Under the pieces are notes generated by a model. The model made no database searches and was not told the origin of the DNA. It saw only the letters and a list, made by a program, of their open reading frames with translations. This document shows positions 32,912 to 41,566 of a stretch of DNA of 64,000 bases, piece after piece; position 1 is the stretch's first letter, and each line of letters opens with the position of its first letter. The stretch comes from Antrihabitans cavernicola (lineage in GTDB: Bacteria; Actinomycetota; Actinomycetes; Mycobacteriales; Mycobacteriaceae): positions 33,147 to 97,146 of the forward strand of contig NZ_VLNY01000016.1 in assembly GCF_008297975.1 (NCBI RefSeq), read 5' to 3'. Made by a program: the position numbers and the translations under genes.

Positions 32912-33544
32912 ATGGACGCCGACCGGCTCGTATTCCTTGCAGCGTCGGCGACCACCGTGGCGGGCGCAGTCATCGGCAACGAGCGGATGCAGCAAGTGGC
33001 GAAGCCGTTGATCGCACCGTCGCTGGCCGTGCGGGCATGGCGCAAGCGCGGTCCGGACAACCTCGAGACGGCCTTGCTGGTCGGCGGGCTGACGGCTGCT
33101 GCCGTGGGTGATGTGCTGCTCATCGATCCCGACGACGACCGCAGGCTCGTGCAGGGTGCCTCGTCGTTCGCGGTGATGCAGGCCGGCTACACGACCCTAC
33201 TGCTGCGCCACGGTGCACGGCCGACGGCACCCGCGTGGTTGCCCAGGCTGCTCGGCTGGGCGGGAGCCGCAGTGCTGCTGCGAACCAAGGCGCCGACGGT
33301 TGCGGCACCGCTCACCGCGTACGGCGTAACCCTCGGCGCTGCGACGACATTGGCGTCAGATCCAGCACTCGACAAACAGCTCTTCGCCGGCGCGCAGCTC
33401 TTCACCGTCTCCGACGGATTGATCCTGGTTCGGCGCATCTTCGTCCGCAACGAGACCGGCCGTCGCATTGCCGAGGGCGTGATCCTCGCGACTTACGCTG
33501 CGGCACAGGCGCTCTTGGTCGACGGGTTGCAGGCGCTGCGGTAG
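32912..33544 (+). CDS. YhhN-type membrane protein (lysoplasmalogenase family)
   Basis: 210 residues and about seven hydrophobic helices. Features shared with the YhhN/TMEM86 family are MQQVAKPLIAPSLAV (Lys-Pro in helix 2), GLTAAAVGDVLLI (Gly-Asp), SSFAVMQAGYTTLLL (Gln) and QLFTVSDGLILVRRI with an acidic residue. Characterised relatives cleave the vinyl-ether bond of lysoplasmalogens. Bacterial members are mostly uncharacterised, so the enzymatic role is inferred. A transmembrane topology without signal cleavage is expected. The gene follows the unknown 32396 gene closely. Confidence 0.7.
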   Translation: MDADRLVFLAASATTVAGAVIGNERMQQVAKPLIAPSLAVRAWRKRGPDNLETALLVGGLTAAAVGDVLLIDPDDDRRLVQGASSFAVMQAGYTTLLLRHGARPTAPAWLPRLLGWAGAAVLLRTKAPTVAAPLTAYGVTLGAATTLASDPALDKQLFAGAQLFTVSDGLILVRRIFVRNETGRRIAEGVILATYAAAQALLVDGLQALR

Positions 33545-33637
33545 TAGAGCTACCTGTCGTATCGCGGCCGACTCGTTCGTAGTACTGATGAGAGGCTGTT
33601 CACGAGGTACAGCCACAACAACAGGAGCTGACCCGAG

Positions 33638-34471
33638 ATGCCGCAACCGAAGTCTGTCGCCCGCCGCCTTTTCCAGCTGACCGAGCCGATCTGCCTGGTC
33701 AACTTCTTCTCCGACGAGCCGAACGAGGCCCTGAGCGCCATCGGGTTCCCGAATTATTGGGACGGTTACTTCGCGAGTAGGTCCGCGCCGCTGGGTCGGG
33801 TCCCCGCGGAGGTGGTGCACGCAGCCTTCTACAACTTCGGCGACGGCGAAGCGGCGCGCCACATTCCGAGCGTGTGGGAGACGGCTACCCCTGACGCGGC
33901 GCATGCCGCTCGCATGGCGGGTTGCGTTGCAGCGCTGCGAAGGATCCTCGGCGATCTGGTCGAAACCCGTGGCTTTGCGCGCGCCGCCGAGCTCATGGCC
34001 AAGGCTGCGGTCAGCGCCCCGATCGAGGGGCGGGTCATGTACGCGGGGCTCCGCGCGCTCGAGGTGCCGACCGAGCCCGTTGCTCGGCTCTGGCATGCGG
34101 CCAACATGCTTCGCGAGCACCGCGGCGACGGTCATATCGCTGCTTTGGTCACCGAGCGGATCGGGGGGACGGAGTCGCACGTGCTGAGTGCACTCGACAG
34201 CGGCATCTACCCCGCGGAGACCTTCGGCAGGATCCATCACCTGCCCGCGGCCCGGTTGGCCGAAGTCATGAACGGCCTGCGTGCCCGCGCCATTCTCGAC
34301 GACGACGGCCGGTTCACCGACGCAGGCCGAGCGACCAAGCAACGCATCGAGTCGCTGACCGATGAGCTGGCGGTGGCACCCTACGACTGCTTGGAGCCGA
34401 GCGAGCTGGATGAGCTGATCGCCGAGCTGGAGCCGATTGCCGCGGCCCTCGATGCCGTCGGCTCGGCTTAG
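33638..34471 (+). CDS. SCO6745-family (SalK-like) protein
   Basis: 277 residues, soluble and alpha-helical. Hallmarks are LTEPICLVNFFSDEPNEALSAIGF, a tight YFASRSAPLGRVPAEVVHAAFYNF block, AAARHIPSVWETATP and a C-terminal winged-helix-like half (AAEVMNGLRARAILDDDGRFTDAGRATKQRIESLTDELA). These match the SCO6745/SalK family, common in actinobacteria, of unknown biochemical function. The winged segment resembles MarR-type domains without a recognition helix of proven specificity. The gene is preceded by GGAGC 6-10 nt before ATG. Its stop shares TTAG with the convergent cysNC. Confidence 0.75.
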   Translation: MPQPKSVARRLFQLTEPICLVNFFSDEPNEALSAIGFPNYWDGYFASRSAPLGRVPAEVVHAAFYNFGDGEAARHIPSVWETATPDAAHAARMAGCVAALRRILGDLVETRGFARAAELMAKAAVSAPIEGRVMYAGLRALEVPTEPVARLWHAANMLREHRGDGHIAALVTERIGGTESHVLSALDSGIYPAETFGRIHHLPAARLAEVMNGLRARAILDDDGRFTDAGRATKQRIESLTDELAVAPYDCLEPSELDELIAELEPIAAALDAVGSA

Positions 34472-36402
34472 GCCTGGAGTTCGCGTCGATGCGCGGCCGT
34501 GCTGACTCTCTCCCTTGCCGCAAGGAGATCCAGGACTTGGGCGACGAGGTCGTCGATGTTTGCGCCGGTGGTGTCGATGACCAGGTCCGGATTCGACGGC
34601 GCCTCGTACGGCGCGTCCACGCCGGTGAGCCCCTTCAGCTCGCCTGCTCGGGCTTTCGCATATAGCCCCTTGGGGTCTCGGCGCTCGCATTCCGCGAGCG
34701 GAGTGCTGACATGCACCTCGATGAACGGCAGCTTCGCGGCGTCGTTGAGCGCCCGGGCGATGGCCCGATCGGACTCCAACGGCGATACCAACGACGCCAG
34801 GGCGACGACGCCGGCATCGGCGAACAGTCGGGTCAGGTGACCGACCCGGCGAATGTTTTCGGCACGGTCACCTGGGCTGAAGCCGAGGTCGTCGGAGAGT
34901 CCGTGCCGCACGTTGTCGCCGTCGAGCAGGTAGGCGACGCGACCGTCCTCGACCAGAGCCCGCTCCAATGCGACTGCCACCGTTGACTTTCCGGATGCCG
35001 GTAGACCGGTGAACCAGATGGTGGCGCCACGATGTCCGGTCGCCGACCACCGATGCGCACGGTCCAGCGACGACGGATGCCAGCGCACATCGGTGCGCTG
35101 CTGCGCGCCCGGCTTCACCTCGCGGGGCTCCAAGATGGTGCCCGCACCGATGGTGTCGTTGGAGTTCTCGTCGATCAGGATGAATGCGCCGCCGTCGCGA
35201 TTGTTCGCGTATTCGTCGGCGATCACGACCGAGCTGGTGCGCAGCGTGATGGTGCCGATGTCGTTGAGCGCCAGCGCAACCGGATTGTCGTGCTCGTCCA
35301 GGGTCTCCGGGTCCAGCAGGGTATGGAGTGCCTGCACGGTGGCGCGGACGGTTCGGCTGGTGTGCTTGAGTGCCAGCCGATCGCCCGCGCGCAGCGGCGT
35401 CTCGCCGAACCAGCAGATGGTGGCGTCCAGCTCGCGGGCCAGGACGGGGAGGTGCGCATCGTCGCTGCCGCTGACCAAGACGTCGCCGCGGCCGATGTCG
35501 ATGTCGTCCGCCAGCTCCACCGAAACCGACAGCGGTGCAACGGCAGTGGTGCGATCGTCGTCCAGGGTGTCGAGAGCGGTGACGGTGCTCTGCGCGCCGG
35601 CCGGTAGAACGGTCACCACATCGCCGACGGCGAGGGTGCCTGCCGACAGGCGACCGGTGTAGCGGCGTCGCTCGGCAGGAGCGGAGCCTGCGGAGCGACC
35701 AGAGGGCACTGCCACGGGACGGGACACCCACTGCACCGGCAACCGGAGCTCGCTCGGTTGCGCATGCGGCGCAACCAGTTCCACCGATTCCAGATAGTCC
35801 AACAGCGTCGGACCCGAGTACCAGGGCGTGTTGTCGGAACGGTTCACCACGTTGTCGCCGTGCTTGGCGGCGATCGGTATGACCAGCAACTCCACACCGC
35901 CGAGGCGATGCGCGAGAGCCTGCAGATCGGCCTCGACCTGCTTGAACCGCACCTCGTCGAAATCGACCAGATCGATCTTGTTCACCGCTGCCACAAGGTG
36001 TTTGACGCCGAGCAGAGTGGCGATTCGGGCGTGCCGTCGAGTCTGGCGCAGCACGCCGGATCGAGCGTCCACCAGTAGGATTCCCACATGTGCGTTGGAG
36101 GCACCCGTGAACATGTTGCGGGTGTAGGCCTCGTGGCCAGGCGTGTCGGCCAGGATGTAGCTGCGCGACTGCGTCGAGAAGAACCGATACGCGACGTCGA
36201 TGGTGATGCCCTGCTCACGTTCGGCACGCAGCCCGTCGGACAGTGCAGCAAGGTCGGGCTCGCCGGCCTCGTCGGTCACCGATTCCAGGTGGTCGAGCGG
36301 CAGGCTGTCGGTGTCGTAGAGCAACCGGCCGATCAGGGTGCTCTTGCCGTCGTCGACGGAACCTGCGGTGGCCAGTCTCAGCAGCTGTCGGGTGGTGGTC
36401 AT
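34468..36402 (-). CDS. cysNC: Bifunctional sulfate adenylyltransferase subunit/APS kinase CysNC
   Basis: 644 residues from ATG at 36402, which overlaps the cysD stop (ATGA). Residues 1-440 are a CysN GTPase: P-loop AGSVDDGKS (13-21), switch DTPGHEAYTRNMFTGAS and NKIDLVDFDE (NKxD). Residues ~445-640 are an APS kinase: GLPASGKST P-loop, GDNVRHGLSDDLGFS and LFADAGVVALASLVSP. CysN couples GTP hydrolysis to APS formation by CysD. The kinase domain then makes PAPS, the sulfate donor of the sulfotransferase encoded at the start of the same operon. Fusion is normal for mycolata. Confidence 0.97.
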   Translation of the reverse strand: MTTTRQLLRLATAGSVDDGKSTLIGRLLYDTDSLPLDHLESVTDEAGEPDLAALSDGLRAEREQGITIDVAYRFFSTQSRSYILADTPGHEAYTRNMFTGASNAHVGILLVDARSGVLRQTRRHARIATLLGVKHLVAAVNKIDLVDFDEVRFKQVEADLQALAHRLGGVELLVIPIAAKHGDNVVNRSDNTPWYSGPTLLDYLESVELVAPHAQPSELRLPVQWVSRPVAVPSGRSAGSAPAERRRYTGRLSAGTLAVGDVVTVLPAGAQSTVTALDTLDDDRTTAVAPLSVSVELADDIDIGRGDVLVSGSDDAHLPVLARELDATICWFGETPLRAGDRLALKHTSRTVRATVQALHTLLDPETLDEHDNPVALALNDIGTITLRTSSVVIADEYANNRDGGAFILIDENSNDTIGAGTILEPREVKPGAQQRTDVRWHPSSLDRAHRWSATGHRGATIWFTGLPASGKSTVAVALERALVEDGRVAYLLDGDNVRHGLSDDLGFSPGDRAENIRRVGHLTRLFADAGVVALASLVSPLESDRAIARALNDAAKLPFIEVHVSTPLAECERRDPKGLYAKARAGELKGLTGVDAPYEAPSNPDLVIDTTGANIDDLVAQVLDLLAARERVSTAAHRRELQA

Positions 36403-37322
36403 CAGAAGTAGCCCTCCCGTTTGCGGTCTTCCATTGCTGCGGCCGACGTCCGGTCGTCTGCGCGGGTTTCGCCACGCTCGGAAACTGTTGCGGCGGAAAT
36501 TTCGTCGATCACATCGGCGATCTCGGTGGCACGCGAGCGCACCGCGCCGGTGATGGTCAGGTCGCCGACCGTGCGATAGCGGACCCACTCGACATTGGCG
36601 GTCTCGTTGGGGCCGGGCTGCACGTGTTCGGAGGTGGCCAGCAGGATGCCGTCGCGCTCGAACACCTCGCGCTCGTGTGCGAAGTAGATGGGCGGCAGCT
36701 CGAGCTGCTCCAACTCGATGTAGCGCCAGATGTCCAGCTCGGTCCAGTTGCTCAGCGGGAAGACCCGCACCTGCTCACCGCGTCGAATACGGCCGTTGTA
36801 GATCGACCACGGTTCCGGTCGCTGCGCCCGCGGATCCCATTGGCCGAATTCGTCACGGAAGCTGAGCACCCGCTCCTTGGCGCGGGCGCGTTCCTCATCG
36901 CGACGAGCGCCGCCGAAGGCCGCGTCGAATCCGCCTGCCTCCAGCGCGTCCAGCAAGGTGCGCGTCTGTTGGCGGTTGCGGGAACCGCTCGGTCCGCCGA
37001 CCTCCTGCACGCGACCGGAGTCGATGGCCTCCTGTACCGAGCCGACGATGAGCTTGTGATCGCCCTGGGCGAGGCGGCGGTCACGGAACTCGATGACCTC
37101 GGGAAAGTTGTGTCCGGTGTCGACATGCAACACCGGGAACGGCACCGACGCGGGCCGAAAAGCTTTCTCCGCCAGCCGAAGCAGCACGATCGAGTCTTTG
37201 CCTGCCGAGAACAGCAGCACCGGTCGTTCCAGTTCGGCGACCACCTCACGAATGATGTGGACCGACTCGGCCTCGAGAATCCGTAGTTCGTCGACGCGTC
37301 GGGTATCGAGTGATGCGGTCAC
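36402..37322 (-). CDS. cysD: Sulfate adenylyltransferase subunit 2 CysD
   Basis: 306 residues from GTG at 37322, overlapping the sulfotransferase stop (GTGA). The PP-loop ATP-pyrophosphatase motif [13 protein letters not shown] is near 42-55. [31 protein letters not shown] and the WDPRAQRPE region are typical of CysD. C-terminal residues EDRKREGYF close the protein as in E. coli CysD. It makes APS from ATP and sulfate with CysN. Position between a PAPS-using enzyme and cysNC indicates that activated sulfate here is at least partly destined for sulfation. Confidence 0.97.
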   Translation of the reverse strand: MTASLDTRRVDELRILEAESVHIIREVVAELERPVLLFSAGKDSIVLLRLAEKAFRPASVPFPVLHVDTGHNFPEVIEFRDRRLAQGDHKLIVGSVQEAIDSGRVQEVGGPSGSRNRQQTRTLLDALEAGGFDAAFGGARRDEERARAKERVLSFRDEFGQWDPRAQRPEPWSIYNGRIRRGEQVRVFPLSNWTELDIWRYIELEQLELPPIYFAHEREVFERDGILLATSEHVQPGPNETANVEWVRYRTVGDLTITGAVRSRATEIADVIDEISAATVSERGETRADDRTSAAAMEDRKREGYF

Positions 37323-38122
37323 AGGGGCAGTCCTTCCGTAGCGGCTTCGGCTCGGTAGCGATCGACCCAACCGTCGGAGCGCTGATCGGCCTGGCGTTCC
37401 AACGCGGGCGGCGGAGCCAATTCGCGATCGAGCCCGATGGCGTCGAGCACCCTGGCGATGGTCTCGGTCGGTTGCTTGGCGAGGACCGGGTAGCTGACCT
37501 CGATCGGGTCTATTCCGTTGTCGGCGAACCACTTCGCCCAACCCTGCTCCTGATCGCGCAGAATCCGAACCAGGTGGGCGATGCCGCCCGCGTGGTACTC
37601 GGCCTTGGCGTCCGCGTCGGGTTCTGCGCGACCCCGCCACACCTGGGTTTGCACTGCGCGCCAGAACGACACGGCTTGTGACACCACGTCGGGTCGGAAG
37701 ACGTGAATGAAAACGATGTTGTCGCCCAGCACATCTCGGATTGCCGAGTGGAGGTCGGTGCCCGATCGATCGGGCAGGCCCGCCGCGCGATTCACCAGCA
37801 GCGGCGTCTGATTCCACATCAGCTTGCCGCCCCACACACCGTTGGGTGTGCGACCCGCCCGCAGAATCCGATCGCGCCACTCGGTACTGGTTTCGGTGTC
37901 GACCGTGCCCGGGCGCAGCGGTGCGAGCAATCGCAGAATCGACTCGTCGGTCACATCGGCAAACCACTCCCGCGGCTGCGGCGCAAGACTTGTCGACGGC
38001 AGGTACTGAAAGAACTCCTGCGGCTCGCCCGCTGCACCCGTTGCGCGCAACGATTCCACCAGTAGTGTGCTGCCACTGCGCTGCGATGCGAGTACCAGAT
38101 ATCCCCGTGGGTGCTCGGCCAT
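37319..38122 (-). CDS. stf0: Stf0-type sulfotransferase (trehalose 2-sulfotransferase family)
   Basis: 267 residues. The 5'-phosphosulfate loop is [21 protein letters not shown] at the N-terminus. [24 protein letters not shown] and [22 protein letters not shown] are diagnostic of Stf0. The Glu in EPQEFF corresponds to the proposed catalytic base. M. tuberculosis Stf0 (Rv0295c) adds sulfate to the 2-position of trehalose as the first step to sulfolipid-1. The present gene sits upstream of cysD and cysNC in one coupled operon and beside a sulfatase, as Rv0295c is beside Rv0296c. Product identity (trehalose-2-sulfate) is inferred; no Pks2 or PapA genes are visible. Confidence 0.88.
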   Translation of the reverse strand: MAEHPRGYLVLASQRSGSTLLVESLRATGAAGEPQEFFQYLPSTSLAPQPREWFADVTDESILRLLAPLRPGTVDTETSTEWRDRILRAGRTPNGVWGGKLMWNQTPLLVNRAAGLPDRSGTDLHSAIRDVLGDNIVFIHVFRPDVVSQAVSFWRAVQTQVWRGRAEPDADAKAEYHAGGIAHLVRILRDQEQGWAKWFADNGIDPIEVSYPVLAKQPTETIARVLDAIGLDRELAPPPALERQADQRSDGWVDRYRAEAATEGLPL

Positions 38123-38215
38123 GCCGGGAATACTAGAGGTGATTCAAAGAGTATGCGTACCAGCGGTATTCATTCTCGGTGAGGTTAAATGTTGCCTCTC
38201 AGCCGTGGGTGTGCA

Positions 38216-39553
38216 TCAGTCGTCTATACCGCGTTCGGCAGCATACGCGGCGCGACTTCGGACGGCCAGATTGTGAATCTTCGCGTAGTCGTGCGTGTAG
38301 CGGTCGGAGATGCGGTTGCCTACGAACTCCGACGGCAACACGTCGCCGGTGCTGTCGCGCCAGGTGTAGAGCCGCAGTGCAAGTTCCTCGGCGATCTGCT
38401 CGTAGCCGTCTCGTTCCAGCAGATTCACCATCTCGCCGGGGTCGGCGCGCAAATCGTAGAGTTCGCGTTCGGGCCGTGCGGCGGTGACGTCGGATGCGAC
38501 AGCCTGACCGGACGGACTGTCGGCGATGTCCCACGGCAGGTCAAGCATGGGGCGCGGCGCGTAGTTCTCGATGTAGCTGTAGTCCTTGGTCCGAACAGCG
38601 CGAATCGGGTCGTACGAATCGTGGTAGGTCTTCGACGTGAATACCTGCTGACGTGCGGTTTCCTCGGTGATCGTGAGCAATTGCGCGGCATGCGAGACGC
38701 CTTCGATGTCGTCGCCGATCTCGATTCCGAGCAACTCCGACAAGGTCGGGACCAGGTCGACGCCGCTGAACAGATCGTCATACACCCGCGGTGCCAGGCC
38801 GCGATCGGCGGGTGGCCGTACGATCAGCGCGATGCCGGTACCCGGTGCGTAGAGCGTCGATTTCGCACGCGGGAAGGCAGGTCCGTGGTCGGTGAGGAAG
38901 ACAACCCAGGTGCTGCGATCGAGTCCGGTGTCGGCGAGCGTGTCGAGCAACTGGCCGACGGCGGCGTCGGCGACCGTGATGGAGCCGTAGAAGTCGGCCA
39001 GATCGCCACGTACCGCCGGCGTATCGGGCAGGTACGACGGCACGTCGATGGTCGCAGTGTCGGCCGGCGTGTACCGATCGGCGGGGTACGGCCGGTGGGT
39101 TTCGAAGAATCCCGCGGTGAGGAAGAAGGGTTCGGGGTGGTCGCCGCGCAACCACTCCTCGGACTTCTCGACGACGTACTCGCAAAACGAGTTGGACACG
39201 TCGAATTTGTCGAAGCCGAGTCGCGTCGGGAACGACGTCTCGTGTTGCATGCCGAAAAGAGCTGTGTGCCAGCCAGACTCGGAGAGCAGGTTCGGCAGGG
39301 TGCGTACGCCGGGGCGGTATTCCCAGCCGTGGTGGGCGAGTCCGACCAGTCCGTTGCTGTGCGGGTATCGACCGGTGAAGAGGGATCCGCGCGACGGCGA
39401 GCACAACGGAGCGGTCGCATGTGCCTGGGTGAACAGAATCCCTTCGGCGGCCAAGGCATCGAGTCGTGGACTCGCGACGGCGGAGTGACCGTACGCGCCC
39501 AGGTGGCGGCCCAGATCGTGCCAATGAATCAGAAGGACGTTCTCTGCGGGCAC
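38216..39553 (-). CDS. Sulfatase (formylglycine type)
   Basis: 445 residues from GTG with GAAGGG upstream. The sulfatase motif C51-S-P-S-R55-GSLFTGR is of the Cys type, needing conversion of C51 to formylglycine. Metal and catalytic residues appear in HWHDLGRHLGAYG and VVFLTDHGPAFPR. There is no signal peptide, so the enzyme is cytoplasmic, and the family is similar to M. tuberculosis Rv0296c. The activating FGE is encoded divergently only 44 bp away. Its probable substrate is a sulfate ester, perhaps a sulfated carbohydrate made by the neighbouring sulfotransferase. This is inference. Confidence 0.9.
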   Translation of the reverse strand: MPAENVLLIHWHDLGRHLGAYGHSAVASPRLDALAAEGILFTQAHATAPLCSPSRGSLFTGRYPHSNGLVGLAHHGWEYRPGVRTLPNLLSESGWHTALFGMQHETSFPTRLGFDKFDVSNSFCEYVVEKSEEWLRGDHPEPFFLTAGFFETHRPYPADRYTPADTATIDVPSYLPDTPAVRGDLADFYGSITVADAAVGQLLDTLADTGLDRSTWVVFLTDHGPAFPRAKSTLYAPGTGIALIVRPPADRGLAPRVYDDLFSGVDLVPTLSELLGIEIGDDIEGVSHAAQLLTITEETARQQVFTSKTYHDSYDPIRAVRTKDYSYIENYAPRPMLDLPWDIADSPSGQAVASDVTAARPERELYDLRADPGEMVNLLERDGYEQIAEELALRLYTWRDSTGDVLPSEFVGNRISDRYTHDYAKIHNLAVRSRAAYAAERGIDD

Positions 39554-39597
39554 GGCAGTCCCTTCGTTGCGAACGGTAGTGGGGTATCAATGAGGGT

Positions 39598-40473
39598 ATG
39601 GCGAAGCACTGTTGCACGCCCGCGCGGGCAGAGGGTGAATCGCCCGAGCAGCGCGAGGTGCGATGTGGCGGGAGCGCCACGACCCTTCCGATCGCGGGCG
39701 GACGCTTCCTGATGGGCTCTGCCGACCCGGAGGCGTATCCGGAGGATCGGGAGGGTCCGGTGCGGCAGGTCGACGTCGAGCCGTTCGAGATCGGGGCGAC
39801 CACGGTGACCGTCGCGGAGTTTGCGGAGTTCGTCGGTGTCACCCGATATGTCACGGATGCAGAGCAATTCGGCGATTCGCTGGTGTTCGTCGGCGCATTG
39901 CCCGACGCCGACGACTCGCCCGTCCTGGCGGCAACGCCCTGGTGGCGAGTGGTGACCGGCGCCGATTGGCGACGTCCGTCAGGGCCCGCGTCGAGCGCTG
40001 TTCCCGACCACCCGGTGACGCACGTCTCGCGCCGCGACGCGGCGGCGTACTGCGCGTGGACCGACACCGTATTGCCCACCGAAGCGGAATGGGAGTTTGC
40101 GGCGAGGGGCGGACTGGTGCAGCAACCGTTTCCGTGGGGCAGCGAGCGCTACCGCGACGGGCGTGAACAGATGAACGTGTGGCAGGGCGAGTTCCCCGGC
40201 AACGACAGCGATGCCGTCTACACCCAGCCTGCACGCAGCCACGCGGCCAACGGATTCGGCTTGTACAACTGCACCGGCAACGTGTGGGAATGGACCACGG
40301 GCGTGTTCGATCCGCTGCGACGAGACGAGCGTGGGGTGATCAGGGGCGGATCGTATCTGTGTCACGACAGCTATTGCAGGCGCTACCGCACGTCGGCTCG
40401 GTCCGGTGTCACCGTTGACACGTCGAGCGGGCATATCGGGTTCAGAGTCGTCCGGCGTCCGGGCACAGCATGA
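39598..40473 (+). CDS. Formylglycine-generating enzyme
   Basis: 291 residues. The active-site pair is C255 and C260 in RGGSYLCHDSYCRRYR, equal to Cys272/Cys277 of the Streptomyces enzyme, which bind Cu(I) and activate O2. Other FGE signatures are FLMGSADPEAYPEDREGPV, PVTHVSRRDAAAYCAWTD, LPTEAEWEFAARGG, NGFGLYNCTGNVWEWT. It oxidises the Cys of CxPxR motifs in sulfatases. The adjacent divergent sulfatase carries exactly this motif. Its 3' end runs 32 bp into the convergent gene at 40442-40903. N-terminal HCC residues are an addition of unknown meaning. Confidence 0.95.
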   Translation: MAKHCCTPARAEGESPEQREVRCGGSATTLPIAGGRFLMGSADPEAYPEDREGPVRQVDVEPFEIGATTVTVAEFAEFVGVTRYVTDAEQFGDSLVFVGALPDADDSPVLAATPWWRVVTGADWRRPSGPASSAVPDHPVTHVSRRDAAAYCAWTDTVLPTEAEWEFAARGGLVQQPFPWGSERYRDGREQMNVWQGEFPGNDSDAVYTQPARSHAANGFGLYNCTGNVWEWTTGVFDPLRRDERGVIRGGSYLCHDSYCRRYRTSARSGVTVDTSSGHIGFRVVRRPGTA

Positions 40474-40903
40474 TGCGCCCACGGTCGTGCGGGTCGACGC
40501 GAACGGGTACGACTGCACCCACAGCAAGCCGATCGCGATCGATCGGCGTGACGTCGAAAACGATTCTGCCGCTGTAGGACTCGGAGCCGGGCACGGTGAG
40601 CTGCAATTGCAGCTCGGTGAGTTCGGAGTGGTGATCGGTCTGCTGGACCGGATGCGCATCCTCGATGCGAGCCCAGCCTTCGAGGCCGTGTGTCAACAAC
40701 CGTCGATCGGCTTTGGTGGGCCGGTTGGCGAGCATCATCGCGACGCCGAGCCCGAATCCGAGGAGGCCGAGCAGTCCGGCGATTTGATACTGCAGGGTGC
40801 CGGGCGGGGTGTGCTGCACCAGCCACCCGGCCCAGATCGCGAAAATGATCGCGTACCCAGCGCAAACGCCGAGGACGGCACGAAAGATCCGCGGATGGTT
40901 CAT
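40442..40903 (-). CDS. Two-helix membrane protein with SH3-like soluble domain
   Basis: 153 residues. Helices at 8-28 (AVLGVCAGYAIIFAIWAGWL) and 39-61 (QIAGLLGLLGFGLGVAMMLA), followed by a cytoplasmic domain of ~80 residues rich in beta strands (TELQLQLTVPGSESYSGRIVFDVTPIDRDRLAVGAVVPVRVDPHDRG). This resembles the NfeD/SH3-type tail seen in other actinobacterial membrane proteins. No family is certain. The last 32 bp lie in the 3' end of the FGE gene on the other strand. It starts 13 bp downstream of the response regulator stop and may be read from the same operon. Confidence 0.65.
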   Translation of the reverse strand: MNHPRIFRAVLGVCAGYAIIFAIWAGWLVQHTPPGTLQYQIAGLLGLLGFGLGVAMMLANRPTKADRRLLTHGLEGWARIEDAHPVQQTDHHSELTELQLQLTVPGSESYSGRIVFDVTPIDRDRLAVGAVVPVRVDPHDRGRIMLCPDAGRL

Positions 40904-40915
40904 CAGACTTCAAGG

Positions 40916-41566
40916 CTAGGCCAGGGACTTCAGCACCGCCAGCACGCGGCGATGGTGGGCATCGGACGGCGGCAGGTCGAGCTTGGTGAAGATGTTGCCG
41001 ACATGCTTCTCGACGGCGCGATCGGTGACCGTCAAGGCGTCGGCGATGGCCGAGTTGGACAGCCCCTGCGCCATCAGATTGAGTACTTCGCGTTCACGAG
41101 GAGTCAGCCGCTCCAGCGATTCGCGTTGCCGTGAGGACCCCATCAGTTGGCTCACCACCTCCGGATCGAGCGCGGTGCCACCCGATGCGACACGCGTCAG
41201 GGCGTCGACGAACTCGCTGACATCGGCAACGCGATCTTTGAGCAGATAGCCGACACCGGCAGCATTTCCCGCGAGAAGTTCGGCCGCATAACGGGTTTCC
41301 ACCCATTGCGAGAACACCAGGACGCCCATGTCGGGATACTTGCGGCGAAGCTCGATCGCGGCGACCAGGCCCTCGTCGGTGAAGCTCGGCGGCATCCGCA
41401 CATCGACGACCGCCACGTCCGGACGATGCTCGTCGATCGCCGGTCCGAGGTCGACGGCGTCGCCCACCATCGCCACCACCTCGTTACCGCGGTCGATCAG
41501 CAACTGCGCCAGGCCATCTCGCAGGATGACGCTGTCCTCGGCGATGATGATTCGGAGCGCAGTCAT
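40916..41566 (-). CDS. NarL/LuxR-type response regulator
   Basis: 216 residues from ATG 41566 (ATGA overlap with the kinase stop). The receiver domain has acidic pocket E10-D11 (IIIAEDSVILRDG), phosphoacceptor D55 (VVDVRMPP) and the conserved Lys of GYLLKDRV. The C-terminal LuxR HTH is LTPREREVLNLMAQGLSNSAIADALTVTDRAVEKHVGNIFTKL. It is the cognate of the histidine kinase encoded immediately upstream. The SFTDEG insertion after D55 is typical of the subgroup. Target genes are unknown; no conserved operator is obvious here. Confidence 0.93.
   Translation of the reverse strand: MTALRIIIAEDSVILRDGLAQLLIDRGNEVVAMVGDAVDLGPAIDEHRPDVAVVDVRMPPSFTDEGLVAAIELRRKYPDMGVLVFSQWVETRYAAELLAGNAAGVGYLLKDRVADVSEFVDALTRVASGGTALDPEVVSQLMGSSRQRESLERLTPREREVLNLMAQGLSNSAIADALTVTDRAVEKHVGNIFTKLDLPPSDAHHRRVLAVLKSLA

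Noticed and set aside
39579..39597. Leaderless promoter for the FGE gene (TATCAA seven bases before ATG)
   Set aside because: No -35 at a suitable distance and a GAGGG just before the ATG could be a ribosome site; undecided.
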